NCBI GenBank assembly: GCA_005884115.1
Contig: VAXW01000005.1
Span: forward strand, 992,001-1,056,000
Source: Actinomycetota bacterium
GTDB taxonomy: Bacteria > Actinomycetota > Thermoleophilia > Solirubrobacterales > Solirubrobacteraceae
Direction of reading: 5' to 3'
DNA length: 64,000 nucleotides
In this document: positions 50,085 through 59,902 of the stretch, piece after piece
How the letters are laid out: the number at the start of each line of letters is the position of its first letter
Numbering within the stretch: the stretch's first letter is position 1
Translations under genes and position numbers: made by a program
The notes under the pieces: generated by a model
Told to the model about the DNA's origin: nothing
The model's database searches: none
Seen by the model: only the letters and a program-made list of their open reading frames with translations

Positions 50085-50215
50085 ATTTCGGGGTGGGGAG
50101 GCCCCGCGCTCACCGGTGCATCCTAGGCCCGCGGGTGAGGCAAACCCGACCGAGCGCGATCGCTCGCAAGCGAGCCTTCCTGGAACATATCTGGTTGGGC
50201 GTCCCAACTAGGTGA

Positions 50216-50302
50216 TGCGCCCGAGTGGACTCGAACCACCACCCGGAATACTCCGGACAAGGCCCTCAACCTTGCGCGTCTACCAAATTCCGCCACGGGC
50301 GC
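50216..50302 (-). tRNA. tRNA-Leu (anticodon GAG)
   Basis: On the minus strand: acceptor GCGCCCG pairs with CGGGCGC at the 3' end; anticodon stem CAAGG/CCTTG with loop TTGAGGG (GAG at 50267-50265); a long variable arm (TCCGGAGTATTCCGGG) marks a class II tRNA-Leu; T arm GGTTCGAGTCC. 87 bases, CCA not encoded. Its 3' half is duplicated at 44724-44775. Confidence 0.95.
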
Positions 50303-50408
50303 AGAGGGGCGAGTATAGCCCCGGCCTCCATACGGCCTGAGGCAGATCGCCTGCCCGCGGCTCGCCTCGCGCCGGCACTTGTCTCCGTCCTCATAGCGCG
50401 CTACAGTG

Positions 50409-50422
50409 CGAACACATGTTCG
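50409..50422. promoter_or_regulatory. LexA (SOS) box
   Basis: CGAACACATGTTCG, a perfect CGAAC-N4-GTTCG match to the Gram-positive SOS consensus, 41 bases before the lexA start. LexA would bind it to repress its own gene. Confidence 0.9.
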
Positions 50423-50462
50423 TCCAGTGGCAACCGCAGCCGACCGGGGGAGATGAACAGCG

Positions 50463-51086
50463 ATGGATTTGACCAAACGCCAGCAGGAGATATTCGACTT
50501 CATCCGCAAGTACTCCGCGAAGTACGGCTATCCACCGACGGTCAGGGACATCGGCAAAGCCGTAGGGCTCGCGTCCTCATCGACCGTGCACGCTCATCTC
50601 GCCAACCTCGAGAAGATCGGGCTTCTGCGGCGCGACCCATCCAAGCCACGTGCGATCGAGCTGCTCGACCGCGCCGTCGGTAGCGCGGTTGAAAGCGTGC
50701 GCGGGATCGTGCGCTCGGACGGGCTTCCCGTTCTCGGATCGGTCGCCGCGGGACAACCGATATTGGCGGAGGAGAACATCGAAGACTACGTTTCGGTGCC
50801 CGACATCGCCGGTGGCTCTGAGGGCGAGTACGTGCTGCGCGTGCGCGGCGATTCGATGAAGGACGCCGGGATCCTGGAGGGGGACCTCGTCGTGGTGCAC
50901 TCCCAGGAGACCGCGCGCGACGGTGACCTCGTGGTTGCGCTGCTCGGCGAGGAGGCCACCGTGAAGCGCTTCTACCGCGAGACCGATCACGTGCGCCTGC
51001 AGCCCGAGAACGACGCCATGGAGCCCATTCGCAGCAAGGAGGTCAAGGTCTTGGGGCGCGTCGTCGGGCTGCTGCGGAGCATCTGA
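50463..51086 (+). CDS. lexA: LexA repressor
   Basis: 207 residues. N-terminal wHTH TKRQQEIFDFIRKYSAKYGYPPTVRDIGKAVGLASSSTVHAHLANLEKIGLL; self-cleavage site A96-G97 (VAAGQP); S24 peptidase serine in GDSMKDAGI (S131) and general-base lysine in ATVKRF (K168). It represses SOS genes until RecA filaments trigger self-cleavage. A perfect SOS box lies upstream. GGGGGAG precedes the ATG. Complete. Confidence 0.96.
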   Translation: MDLTKRQQEIFDFIRKYSAKYGYPPTVRDIGKAVGLASSSTVHAHLANLEKIGLLRRDPSKPRAIELLDRAVGSAVESVRGIVRSDGLPVLGSVAAGQPILAEENIEDYVSVPDIAGGSEGEYVLRVRGDSMKDAGILEGDLVVVHSQETARDGDLVVALLGEEATVKRFYRETDHVRLQPENDAMEPIRSKEVKVLGRVVGLLRSI

Positions 51087-51179
51087 GCTGGCGGGGGCGC
51101 GACCGCGCGAACCGTGGCAGCGGCCGTTCGCCGGCTGGCGCTCCTTCACAGCGCAGCAGCCGAGCGCTAACTTGGAGCT

Positions 51180-51505
<326 letters not shown>

Positions 51506-51508
51506 ACG

Positions 51509-51536
51509 GGAAAGCCCCGCTCCGGCGGGGCTTTCC
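51509..51536 (+). terminator. Terminator of rnpB
   Basis: ggaaagccccgc (51509-51520), loop tccg, then the exact complement (51525-51536): a 12-bp stem with a T/C-rich 3' side (ctttcctattt). It follows P1 of RNase P RNA by 4 bases. Confidence 0.85.
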
Positions 51537-51702
51537 TATTTGAGCCCGACGCCCGCACACGAGCGTGCTCGTCGCTGGCGAAGACGTCAGCGGCGTCGCG
51601 CGCATCTGACGCAGCACCTCGCGCAGCGTGCACCTGCGCAGCGCGCGCCTCGCTCACGCAGCGCCGCGCCGCGCACCGGCCTGCACCTGCGCGTCAGCCG
51701 CC

Positions 51703-52128
51703 TCACACCTTCAGATGCGGGAAGTCCGCTTCGACCAGCTCGCGATAGCGCGCGAAGATCGGCCGCGTGATCGGGATCAGCTCGAGCGCCGCCTTGATGT
51801 CGCCACCCGTCTTTATGCGGCGGCGCGCGATCGCAAGCGGCACGTTCTCGCGGCCCTGGAAGTAGCGGTTGGCAGTCTCTGACGACATCGTCATCCGCAC
51901 GCGCGGTGACCAGTCGATCTCGTCCGTCCACTCCCAGTGCAGGTTGGCCTGCTCGTCGCGCTGACCCGCGCGGATGTTCATCACCAGATCGACATCCTCG
52001 AACTCAAACCGCTGCGGCACATCCGCATCGCGCAGCCTCGGTCCCATCTCCGGGTCCTCGCTCATGAGCGTGAACACCCTGTCCATCACATCCCGGAACT
52101 CTCTCGCCGATGAAAACGGGCTAGCCAT
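51703..52128 (-). CDS. SCP2 sterol-binding-domain protein
   Basis: 141 residues: SSAREFRDVMDRVFTLMSEDPEMGPRLRDADVPQRFEFEDVDLVMNIRAG, then WSPRVRMTMSSETANRYFQGRENVPLAIARRRIKTGGDIKAALELIPITRPIF. The late KTGGDIKAAL element is typical of SCP2-like lipid-binding proteins. ATG 52128 with AGAGGAG upstream; the frame extends 46 codons more without similarity. Probably cytoplasmic lipid or hydrophobic-ligand binding. Downstream of a small gene on the same strand. Confidence 0.78.
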   Translation of the reverse strand: MASPFSSAREFRDVMDRVFTLMSEDPEMGPRLRDADVPQRFEFEDVDLVMNIRAGQRDEQANLHWEWTDEIDWSPRVRMTMSSETANRYFQGRENVPLAIARRRIKTGGDIKAALELIPITRPIFARYRELVEADFPHLKV

Positions 52129-52195
52129 AACGCTCCTCTCTTGCTCCTGCACGGCCACCGGCGGTGCCTGCCTGAGCATCCAGCGGGGGCAGCTC

Positions 52196-52444
52196 CTAGT
52201 CGGCGCGGTGCTCTTCGTCGGCCTCGCTGTAGGTGGTCTGCGCCTGCTCCTCCGCGGGGCCCGCATCGTGGATGATGCGAAAAGGCGAGTGTTGATCGGC
52301 GTGCGAGGCGTGCTCGATGAGCTCCCGCTCGCTCAGCTCGAAGCCCTCCGACTGCCCGCCGCCAGCCTCCTCGATCGCCTGGCGCTCTTTGCGACGGCGC
52401 TCAACCAGCTCCAGCAACGGATCCGGCCGAGGCTGCGCGTCCAT
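52196..52444 (-). CDS. 82-residue hypothetical protein
   Basis: MDAQPRPDPLLELVERRRKERQAIEEAGGGQSEGFELSERELIEHASHADQHSPFRIIHDAGPAEE, then an acidic, His-containing tail. Hydrophilic, helical, no TM. It lies between the threonine synthase and SCP2 genes on the same strand, 14 bases after the former, so it is likely in that transcript. A tidy coding frame with plausible composition, but no family I can name. Confidence 0.6.
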   Translation of the reverse strand: MDAQPRPDPLLELVERRRKERQAIEEAGGGQSEGFELSERELIEHASHADQHSPFRIIHDAGPAEEQAQTTYSEADEEHRAD

Positions 52445-52458
52445 GGCGCAGACTCTAC

Positions 52459-53799
52459 CTACCTATGAGCGAGCGCTTCAAGCGCGCGGTCGCGCAAAGC
52501 GGCCGTGCTCTTCAGCTCCTCCAGCGCCTCCAGCATCGCGTCGAGCTCGCACTCGATCTTCGCCGGCCAGGGTTTGTCCGGATGGTCGTCCAGCGTCTTC
52601 AGGCCGTTGCCCGTGATGATCGCCACCACCACCTCATCCGCTCCAAAGCGCCCTTCCGCAGCCATCTTGTGAAGCACCGCCACGGTCGTGCCGCCGGCCG
52701 GCTCCGTCAGCAGGCCCTCCGTTGCCGCTAGCAGGTCGACGCCCGCGAATATCTCCGGGTCGCTTGCGAACCCGCCCGTGCCGCCGCGCTTGAGCACCGC
52801 GTCGATGACCAGGTAGCCATCGCCCGGAGCTCCGATCGCCAGCGAGTGCGCCGCTGTCTCCGGGGTGATCGGGCGGATCTCCGCCTCCTCGGCCAGAATC
52901 GCCGCAGAAATCGGGTTGCAGCCGCTCGGCTGCGCGATGTGGATGCGTGTCGAGTCCGTCTCGGCGAGGCCCAGCAGCTGCAGCTCGCCGAGCCCCTTGT
53001 GCAGGCGCGAGGACAGCGTGCCGCCCGCGGCTGCCGTGATGATGTGCTCCGGAGCCTTCCACTCGAGCTGCTCGACGATCTCGAACGCCTCCGTCTTCGC
53101 GCCCTCGGCGTAGAACGGCCGCAGAGTGATGTTCGCGAACTCCATGCCCGTGCTTTCCGCCACTTCGCGACAGCGGCGGTTGGCTTCGTCGTAGTTGCCC
53201 TCCACCTGGCACACCTTCGCGCCCATCGCTGCGCACGCTCGCGCCTTCGTGTCCTCGAGGCGGTTCGGGTAGAACACGTACGCATCCGCGCCCGCCTTCG
53301 CCGCGTAGGAGGCGACCGCGGTGCCCACGTTGCCAGTGGACACACATCCCATTTCGGTTCGCCCCAGCTCCAGCAACCGCGCCACCGACATGGCCACGAC
53401 GCGATCCTTGTAGGAGAGGCTCGGGCGCGAGGTCGAGTCGTCCTTGAGGTACAAGTTTGCGATCCCCAGCTCCGCACCAAGGCGATCGGCGCGGATCAGC
53501 GGCGTATACCCCCCGTGGGAACCCACGCGCGCCTGCGCCGAGGCGTCGACGATCGGGAGCAGCTCCTCGAAGCGCCAAATGTTCCTCGCGCGCGTCTCGC
53601 GCGGCACCTCCTCGAAGCGCCGTGCCGCCAGCTCGTAGTCATAGGTGATGTCCAGTCCCTTGCCGCACTGCGGGCACGCGAATACGCTCTCCTCAAGCGC
53701 GTAGCTCAGATCGCAACGGTGGCACCGCAGGCCGGTCGCGCACGAGCGCGTCCGCTTGCGAGACCCCCTCGCGAGGCTCTGAGTGGTCGTCGTGCTCAT
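52459..53799 (-). CDS. thrC: Threonine synthase, with N-terminal zinc ribbon
   Basis: 446 residues. N-terminal zinc ribbon CHRC (26-29) and CPQC (42-45), then the PLP fold: GYTPLIRADRLGAELGIANLYLKDDSTSRPSLSYKDRVV with Schiff-base K131, VSTGNVGTAVASYAAKAG, and ITAAAGGTLSSRL for phosphate binding. It converts O-phosphohomoserine to threonine. ATG 53799 overlaps the stop of the LeuRS-like gene by 4 bases (ATGA). The zinc ribbon, seen in many actinobacterial and archaeal enzymes, is of unknown role. Confidence 0.88.
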   Translation of the reverse strand: MSTTTTQSLARGSRKRTRSCATGLRCHRCDLSYALEESVFACPQCGKGLDITYDYELAARRFEEVPRETRARNIWRFEELLPIVDASAQARVGSHGGYTPLIRADRLGAELGIANLYLKDDSTSRPSLSYKDRVVAMSVARLLELGRTEMGCVSTGNVGTAVASYAAKAGADAYVFYPNRLEDTKARACAAMGAKVCQVEGNYDEANRRCREVAESTGMEFANITLRPFYAEGAKTEAFEIVEQLEWKAPEHIITAAAGGTLSSRLHKGLGELQLLGLAETDSTRIHIAQPSGCNPISAAILAEEAEIRPITPETAAHSLAIGAPGDGYLVIDAVLKRGGTGGFASDPEIFAGVDLLAATEGLLTEPAGGTTVAVLHKMAAEGRFGADEVVVAIITGNGLKTLDDHPDKPWPAKIECELDAMLEALEELKSTAALRDRALEALAHR

Positions 53800-56081
53800 G
53801 CGGCCACCTTGAACGATACCCGCGGCCAGGGCGTTTGCGCGCCCGAGCCCTCGCCGCCAAGCGCCTCGTACAGCTCCTCGGCGATGTGCGGAGCCAGCGG
53901 ACCAAGCATCTGCGTAAGCGTCGTCAGCGCAGCCAGCAGTGCGTCCATATCCGCCCTGCTCAGCGCGCCGCTGCGTGCGATCACCCGTTTCTCGTAGTCC
54001 TTGATGCGCTCGAACAAGCGCATGACGTTGCGCACCGCGCTGTGCGTCTCGACCGCCACCATGTCCGCCGTCGTCCTCTCGACCGCCGCCTCGCACCACT
54101 TCTGAAGGCGCGCTCGCAGATGCTCGGTCTCATCGCGCCGCTCAGGCTCCTCATCTGAGCGACCCTCCTGCGGCCCAGGGCGCCCCTCCTGGGCGCCGGG
54201 GCCGCCCTCATCTCTCACCTGCTCGGCTGCCGCCAGCCGGCCGTGGCAGTAGTCCCAGACCTGCGTCAAAAAGCGGTGGCAGCGGAGCACAGCCGAGTCA
54301 CTCCAGTTCAGCGACCGCTGCGGTCGCGCCGCGTACAGCAGCGCCAAGCGCACCGTGTCGGCGCCGTAGCGCTCGACCAGCGCATCGGGGTCGACCACGT
54401 TGCCCAGATGCTTGCTCATCTTGCGACCCTCGTTGATCACCATCTCGTGAAACAGGCAGCCCGCGAAGGGCTCGCCGTCGGACAGGAAGGCGAGCGGGCC
54501 GATGTCGCGCAGCGCCTTCGTGACCGTGCGCTGGTCGAAGACGAAGTTGCCGCTGTCCGAGCCCGCGACCACGCGCTCGCACGGAAGCCAGTAACGCAGA
54601 TCCGGCAGCGCCAAGATCTCCTCCAGCGCCTCCTCGCGCGCGCCCGCAGGCACGCACGCGGGGATCCACAACCACAGCGCATCGAAATGGCAGTCGAGCG
54701 TGTCGGTCTCGCGCCGCCCCTGCCCGCCACAGCGCGGGCAGCTCGTCTCGACGAACTCCCGCAGATCGGCCAGCGGATTGCCGGTGCCAGTCGGCGTGAT
54801 GTCAAGCGGCAAGCGCACCGGCAGCTGCTCCTTCGCGACCGGGACCGCGCCGCAAGACTCGCAGTAGACGATCGGGATCGGCGTGCCCCACGAGCGCTGG
54901 CGCGAGATCGAGAAGTCGTCGGCCTTGTAGCGCACCGCCTCGCGCGGACCCGACGAGCCCGGCGCCACAGCCCCATCAGCAGCTGCCCGCTCCTGCGAGC
55001 GCCGTGCGCCCTCGACGAGTCGCTGCGCGATCACCTCGTCGGTGTGGTCGAGCTCCGGAATGCCCAGCGCCGCCGTGACGCCGAAGCGCCCGTCGACGAC
55101 CGGCGAGACCAGCACCGGCAGCAGCTCCTCGCCGCTCGGAGCCCACAGTGAGTGGCCGGTGTCGATCAGCGCGATCGCCTCAGCGCCGCGCGCGCTACGC
55201 TCCAGGCCGTCCGCGCGCAGCTGCTCCAGCTGCTCGCGCGTCTCCGGCTCATCGACCCACGCATCGACCGCCGGGTGCTTGGGGGAGAGGAGCACGAAGC
55301 GCGCCTGCCCGAACCCGTCCGCGTGCGGCGTGAAGACCGTCAGCGTGCGTCCGTCCGGCCCGCTCAGGTCGAGCTCCACGCCGTCGACCCTGCCGAGCAC
55401 GAACCGCTGGCTCGCCAGCGAGTTCTCATCCCAGTTCTCGAGCTCCGAAAGCCGCTCGTCGTTCTCGGAAACGTACGCGCTGAGGCGCAGGTACCACTGC
55501 GGCCGCTCGATCAGCCGCACCGGATTGTGACAGCGCCAGCACTCGCCGTTCTCGACCTGGATCGTGGCCAGCGTCGTCTGGCAGGTGTCGCACCAGTCGA
55601 CCGTGCCCGTGCTCTGGTACACGAGGCCCGCGTCGAGCAGCGTCAAGAACAGCCACTGCGACCAGCGGTACATGACCGCGTCCGCGCTCGAGAACGAACG
55701 CTCCCAGTCGAAGGAGAACCCCAGCCGCTGCAGCTGGCCCGTCATGTGCGCGGCGCATCGCCTGACCCACTCGCTCGGCGGCTCGCCGCTTGCGATCGCG
55801 CCGAGCTCCGCCGGCAAGCCGAAGGCGTCAAAGCCGAACGCGAACAGGACACCGTCCCCGCGCGCGCGACGGAAGCGCGCGTAGGCGTCGCCGATCGAAT
55901 AGCTGCGTACGTGCCCGATATGCACGTTGCCCGACGTAAACGGCGCCGACGGCTTGATGTAGAGGTGCGGCTGGTCCTCCGCCAGCGGCGGCGTCGCAAA
56001 CGCGGCGCGCTCGCGCCACGCCGCCTGACGGCGTGCCTCGACAGCGTGCGCGTCGTAGGGCACCGGCATTCCCTCGCTCAT
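53796..56081 (-). CDS. leuS: Leucyl-tRNA synthetase-like class I synthetase
   Basis: 761 residues, shorter than usual LeuRS (about 800-950). Class I signatures: HIGH (54-57, in SGNVHIGHVRSYSIGD), DAFGLPAE, and KMSK in GRKMSKHLGNVVDPD (last residue His, not Ser). The CP1 region appears degenerate: the usual TRPDT editing block reads VFTPHADGF and no clear VPAHD motif is present. Zinc-type CxxC pairs occur (CDTC, CWRC, CPRC). Near the C terminus is a short repeat AQEGRPGPQEGR. It may be the sole or a second LeuRS. ATG 56081; TTG 56087 also possible. Confidence 0.82.
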   Translation of the reverse strand: MSEGMPVPYDAHAVEARRQAAWRERAAFATPPLAEDQPHLYIKPSAPFTSGNVHIGHVRSYSIGDAYARFRRARGDGVLFAFGFDAFGLPAELGAIASGEPPSEWVRRCAAHMTGQLQRLGFSFDWERSFSSADAVMYRWSQWLFLTLLDAGLVYQSTGTVDWCDTCQTTLATIQVENGECWRCHNPVRLIERPQWYLRLSAYVSENDERLSELENWDENSLASQRFVLGRVDGVELDLSGPDGRTLTVFTPHADGFGQARFVLLSPKHPAVDAWVDEPETREQLEQLRADGLERSARGAEAIALIDTGHSLWAPSGEELLPVLVSPVVDGRFGVTAALGIPELDHTDEVIAQRLVEGARRSQERAAADGAVAPGSSGPREAVRYKADDFSISRQRSWGTPIPIVYCESCGAVPVAKEQLPVRLPLDITPTGTGNPLADLREFVETSCPRCGGQGRRETDTLDCHFDALWLWIPACVPAGAREEALEEILALPDLRYWLPCERVVAGSDSGNFVFDQRTVTKALRDIGPLAFLSDGEPFAGCLFHEMVINEGRKMSKHLGNVVDPDALVERYGADTVRLALLYAARPQRSLNWSDSAVLRCHRFLTQVWDYCHGRLAAAEQVRDEGGPGAQEGRPGPQEGRSDEEPERRDETEHLRARLQKWCEAAVERTTADMVAVETHSAVRNVMRLFERIKDYEKRVIARSGALSRADMDALLAALTTLTQMLGPLAPHIAEELYEALGGEGSGAQTPWPRVSFKVAA

Positions 56082-56087
56082 CGCCAA

Positions 56088-56247
56088 TCGAGCATATCCA
56101 AGGGGTTCGCACCCGACCGGCCGTTGCTATGCTCAAAACGAACTTGGCTCCGGCCTTCGACAGCCTCAAAGACACCTCCCGCCGCTCCCCCTTCGGCCCC
56201 GCCACGCGCGGGGCCTTCGCGTCCGCAGGGGCTGCAAGGATCTTGAG
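56088..56247. promoter_or_regulatory. Divergent promoter region of leuS-like and guaB3
   Basis: Contains tatgct (possible -10 for guaB3) after the run ggccgttgc, and a hairpin ggccccgc-N5-gcggggcc in the leader of guaB3. No riboswitch core is recognised. Confidence 0.35.
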
Positions 56248-57441
56248 ATGGAAGTAGAGATCGGGCGCGGAAAGAAGGGGCGTCAGGCCTACGGCTTCGA
56301 CGACATCGCGATCGTGCCCTCGCGGCGCACGCGCGACCCGGACGACATCGATATCTCCTGGAAGCTCGGCCCCTACCAGTTCGAGCTGCCGATGATGGCC
56401 GCCGCCATGGACGGCGTCACCTCGCCCGCCACCGCAGGCATCATCGGCCGCGTCGGAGGGCTCGGGGTGCTCAACCTCGAGGGCATCTTCACGCGCTACG
56501 AGGACGCCGAGGCGCAGCTCGAGCGCATCGCCTCGCTGCCCAAGGAGCTCGCCACGCGCGAGATGCAGGACATCTACCGCGAGCCCATCAAGCCCGAGCT
56601 GATCGCGCAGCGAATCGCCGAGATCAAGGAGCAGAAGGTCGTCGCCGCCGCGTCGCTCACGCCGCAGCGCGTGCTGCGCTACCACGAGATCGCGCTCGAG
56701 GCCGGCCTCGACGTGCTAGTGATCCAGGGCACGGTCGTATCCGGAGAGCACGTCTCCACCGTCTCTGAGCCGCTGAACCTCAAGGAGTTCATCCCCACGC
56801 TCGATGTACCCGTCGTGGTCGGCGGCTGCGCCTCCTACCACACCGGTCTTCACCTCATGCGCACCGGAGCCGCCGGCGTGCTCGTCGGCGTCGGGCCCGG
56901 CGCCGCCTGCACCACGCGAGGCGTGCTCGGGATCGGTGTTCCCCAGGCCACCGCGATCGCCGACGTGGCCCACGCGCGCTCCACACACATGCTCGAGACC
57001 GGCGAGTACTGCCAAGTGATCGCCGACGGCGGCATGCGCAACGGCGGCGACGTCTCCAAGGCGATCGCGCTCGGCGCCGATGCCGTGATGATCGGCAGCC
57101 CGCTCGCGCGCGCCTACGAGGCGCCCGGCCGTGGCTTCCATTGGGGCATGGCCACCTTCCATCCGACGTTGCCGCGCGGCGCTCGCGTGGCCACCGCCCA
57201 GAACGGCAGCCTCGAAGAGATCCTCGTCGGCCCCGCGCGCGAGAACGACGGCACCTTCAACCTCTTCGGCGGGCTGCGCACCTCGATGGCCACCTGCGGG
57301 CACAAGGACCTGGCCGAGTTCAACCGCGCCGAGGTCGTGATCGCGCCCGCCCTGCAGACGGAGGGCAAGGCCCTGCAGCGCGACCAGGGTGTCGGCATGG
57401 GCGCGACCAACGGGAAGGCGGCAGCGCTCGTCAATGACTGA
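56248..57441 (+). CDS. guaB3: GuaB3-type IMP dehydrogenase family protein
   Basis: 397 residues of the IMPDH barrel without CBS domains: [27 protein letters not shown] at the N terminus, [12 protein letters not shown], the active-site loop [18 protein letters not shown] with C221, [30 protein letters not shown]. This is the actinobacterial GuaB3 family, next to guaA here. It makes XMP from IMP, or acts as a related reductase; the exact reaction in GuaB3 proteins is debated. Overlaps the guaA start by 8 bases. Confidence 0.92.
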   Translation: MEVEIGRGKKGRQAYGFDDIAIVPSRRTRDPDDIDISWKLGPYQFELPMMAAAMDGVTSPATAGIIGRVGGLGVLNLEGIFTRYEDAEAQLERIASLPKELATREMQDIYREPIKPELIAQRIAEIKEQKVVAAASLTPQRVLRYHEIALEAGLDVLVIQGTVVSGEHVSTVSEPLNLKEFIPTLDVPVVVGGCASYHTGLHLMRTGAAGVLVGVGPGAACTTRGVLGIGVPQATAIADVAHARSTHMLETGEYCQVIADGGMRNGGDVSKAIALGADAVMIGSPLARAYEAPGRGFHWGMATFHPTLPRGARVATAQNGSLEEILVGPARENDGTFNLFGGLRTSMATCGHKDLAEFNRAEVVIAPALQTEGKALQRDQGVGMGATNGKAAALVND

Positions 57442-59152
57442 GCCGGCAGGGTCGCTGCCGGCTTCGCCCGCAGGCGTGCTCGGCGACCGCAGCGCCCTCG
57501 ACGCCCGTGCGCGCCGCAAGCGCGCCGCGCGCGGCTCCGCCGCTCCTGCCGCCTCATCCGCGCCCTCGCCCTCGCGCGAGCCCGCCGCGCCGTTCACGGC
57601 CGAGGAGGAGGTCGTAGTGCTCGACTACGGCGGGCAGTACAGCCAGCTGATCGCGCGCCGCATCCGCGACTGCGGGGTCTTCAGCGAGCTTCTGCCCCAC
57701 CACGTGGCGCTCGAGGAGGTGGCGCGCCGCCGCCCGCGCGGCGTCATCCTCTCGGGCGGGCCCGCGTCGGTCTACGCCGACGGGGCTCCCCGCCTGGAGC
57801 GCGGCCTGCTCGAGCTGGGCGTGCCGGTGATGGGGATCTGCTACGGCATGCAGCTGCTCGTGCACGAGCTGGGCGGGCGCGTCGAGCAGGCCGAGGTGGG
57901 CGAGTTCGGGCGCTCCGAGCTGCGCATCACCGAGCCCGGCCTTCTGTTCAGAGGCATGCCAAGCGAGCAGACATGCTGGATGTCCCACCGCGACACCGTG
58001 TTCGCCCCGCCATCCGGTTTCACCGCGCTCGCATCCTCCAGCGCCTCGCCCGTGGCGGCGATCGAGGACGTCGAGCACCGCGTATACGGCATCCAGTTTC
58101 ACCCCGAGGTCGTCCACACCCCCTACGGCCAACAGATCCTCACGCGCTTCCTCAGAGAGGTTTGCCGCTGTGAGCGCTCCTGGTCAGCCGCGTCGATCGT
58201 CGAGGAGCAGGTCAGGCGCATCCGCGCGCAGGTGAGCGAGGGGAGGGTCATCTGCGGGCTCTCCGGCGGAGTCGACTCCTCCGTGGCCGCGCTGCTCGTG
58301 CACCGCGCCGTCGGCGACCGGCTCACGTGTGTGTTCGTCGACCACGGCCTCATGCGCAAGGACGAGGGCGAGCAGGTGGTGAGCGCGTTTCGCGACACCT
58401 TCAAGGTGCCGCTGGTGGCCGTCGACGCCGAGCAGCGCTTCCTCGCGAAGCTCAAAGGCGTGACCGAGCCCGAGGCCAAGCGCAAGGCCATCGGCGCCGA
58501 GTTCATCAGGGTCTTCGAGGAGCAGGCTCGAAGCCTTGCCGGCCACGACGGCGGCGAAGGCGCGCGCTTCCTCGTCCAGGGCACGCTCTACTCAGACGTG
58601 ATCGAGTCCGGCGGAGGTACCGGCGCGGCCACGATCAAGTCGCATCACAACGTCGGTGGGCTACCCGACGATCTCGGCTTCGAGCTCATCGAGCCGCTGC
58701 GCGCGCTGTTCAAGGACGAGGTGCGCGCCGTCGGCGCCGAGCTGGGCCTGCCCGAGCGCCTGGTGTGGCGCCAGCCGTTCCCCGGCCCCGGGCTCGCGAT
58801 CCGCGTCGTCGGCGGCGAAGCCACGCGCGAGCGCCTGGACGTGCTGCGCGAGGCCGACCACATCCTGCAGGACGAGATCCGCAAGGCTGGCCTCTATCGC
58901 GAGCTGTGGCAGTCCTTCTGCGTGCTGCCCGACGTGCGCACCGTGGGCGTGCAAGGCGACGAGCGCACCTACGGCTACGTCGTCGTCATCCGCGCAGTCA
59001 CAAGCGACGACGCCATGACAGCCGACTGGGCCCGGCTGCCCTACGACCTGCTCGAGACCGTCGCCTCGCGCATGATCAACGAGCTGCGCGACGTCAACCG
59101 CGTCGTGCTCGACATCACCTCAAAGCCGCCCGGCACGATCGAGTGGGAGTAG
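57434..59152 (+). CDS. guaA: GMP synthase (glutamine-hydrolysing)
   Basis: 572 residues. A 55-residue Ala/Arg/Pro-rich N-terminal tail precedes the class I glutamine amidotransferase ([20 protein letters not shown], nucleophile C136 in GICYGMQ), then the ATP-PPase with P-loop SGGVDSS and the C-terminal dimerisation domain ending GTIEWE. It amidates XMP to GMP. ATG 57434 lies within the last codons of guaB3 (8-base overlap), so the two are translationally coupled. The N-terminal tail is an odd addition. Confidence 0.95.
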   Translation: MTEPAGSLPASPAGVLGDRSALDARARRKRAARGSAAPAASSAPSPSREPAAPFTAEEEVVVLDYGGQYSQLIARRIRDCGVFSELLPHHVALEEVARRRPRGVILSGGPASVYADGAPRLERGLLELGVPVMGICYGMQLLVHELGGRVEQAEVGEFGRSELRITEPGLLFRGMPSEQTCWMSHRDTVFAPPSGFTALASSSASPVAAIEDVEHRVYGIQFHPEVVHTPYGQQILTRFLREVCRCERSWSAASIVEEQVRRIRAQVSEGRVICGLSGGVDSSVAALLVHRAVGDRLTCVFVDHGLMRKDEGEQVVSAFRDTFKVPLVAVDAEQRFLAKLKGVTEPEAKRKAIGAEFIRVFEEQARSLAGHDGGEGARFLVQGTLYSDVIESGGGTGAATIKSHHNVGGLPDDLGFELIEPLRALFKDEVRAVGAELGLPERLVWRQPFPGPGLAIRVVGGEATRERLDVLREADHILQDEIRKAGLYRELWQSFCVLPDVRTVGVQGDERTYGYVVVIRAVTSDDAMTADWARLPYDLLETVASRMINELRDVNRVVLDITSKPPGTIEWE

Positions 59153-59455
59153 CGCGGGAGGCCTGTCCGCTCGATGCGGCTGGCGCCGCATCGCCGGAAG
59201 GACCTCCCGCTTGGCCGAGGGGGCTGGCGCTGATCCGGCGATGATCGGGCGCGCCCGGCGGCCGAGAGAGCTTCGTCTATCACCCTCGCTGATCGTCAGG
59301 CAAGCGCGTCGCGCCTGCCTGCTTCGATCCAGCGCGTCGCCCAACCGATCGACAGCTCGCCGCCGCCGTGTCGGCTACCCGCTTCGGCGCGAGGCGCGCA
59401 GCCGTTTCGCCTATCATGTCCGCTCGCCGCGCTCCCGCGTGGCATTTTTCACGCC
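59153..59455. other. Leader region of the rplM operon
   Basis: About 300 bases with no gene. TATCAT (59412-59417) could be a -10 element 38 bases before rplM, but no good -35 is at the right distance. Many rplM leaders bind L13 for feedback; I cannot identify such a fold by eye. Confidence 0.35.
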
Positions 59456-59902
59456 ATGACCCCGTCCGCGAAGACGTACGTCGCAAAGCCATCCGACCGC
59501 GAGCGTCGCTGGCTGCTCGTCGATGCCAGCGGCCAGACTCTCGGGCGACTCGCCACGCAGATCGCCGACGTGCTGCGCGGCAAGCGCAAGCCGCAGTACA
59601 CCCCACACATAGACACCGGCGACTTCGTCGTGGTGGTCAACGCCGAGAAGGTTCACGTGACGGGCAACAAGCGCGCCGACAAGCGCTACTACCGCCACTC
59701 GGGCTACCCCGGCGGGTTGCGCTGGCGGAGCTTTGAGGAACTGCAGGCCAAGCGGCCCGAGGAGATCATCAGGCTGGCAGTCAAGGGGATGATGCCGCGC
59801 AACCGGCTCGCGCGCCGCCAGCTGACGAAGCTCAAGATCTACGCAGGCCCCGACCACCCGCACACTGCACAGAAGCCAGAGGCAATGGAGATCGAGAAAT
59901 GA
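59456..59902 (+). CDS. rplM: 50S ribosomal protein L13
   Basis: 148 residues: [67 protein letters not shown], then [37 protein letters not shown] complete L13. First gene of rplM-rpsI-glmM-glmS, the usual actinobacterial order. Its TGA overlaps the rpsI ATG (ATGA). Confidence 0.97.
   Translation: MTPSAKTYVAKPSDRERRWLLVDASGQTLGRLATQIADVLRGKRKPQYTPHIDTGDFVVVVNAEKVHVTGNKRADKRYYRHSGYPGGLRWRSFEELQAKRPEEIIRLAVKGMMPRNRLARRQLTKLKIYAGPDHPHTAQKPEAMEIEK

Larger units (their letters stand above)
44724..50302. mobile_element. Putative genomic island bounded by tRNA-Leu and its 3'-half copy
   Basis: The intact tRNA-Leu(GAG) at 50216-50302 (minus) has a 52-base direct copy of its 3' half (50218-50269) at 44724-44775, 49 of 52 identical, same orientation. 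This is the geometry left by site-specific integration at a tRNA 3' end. The 5.5 kb between holds duplicated genes, an inverted repeat, an mIHF paralogue, microproteins, a gene remnant and a LigD-like polymerase. No integrase is seen, so the element is probably decayed or mobilised in trans. Confidence 0.65.
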
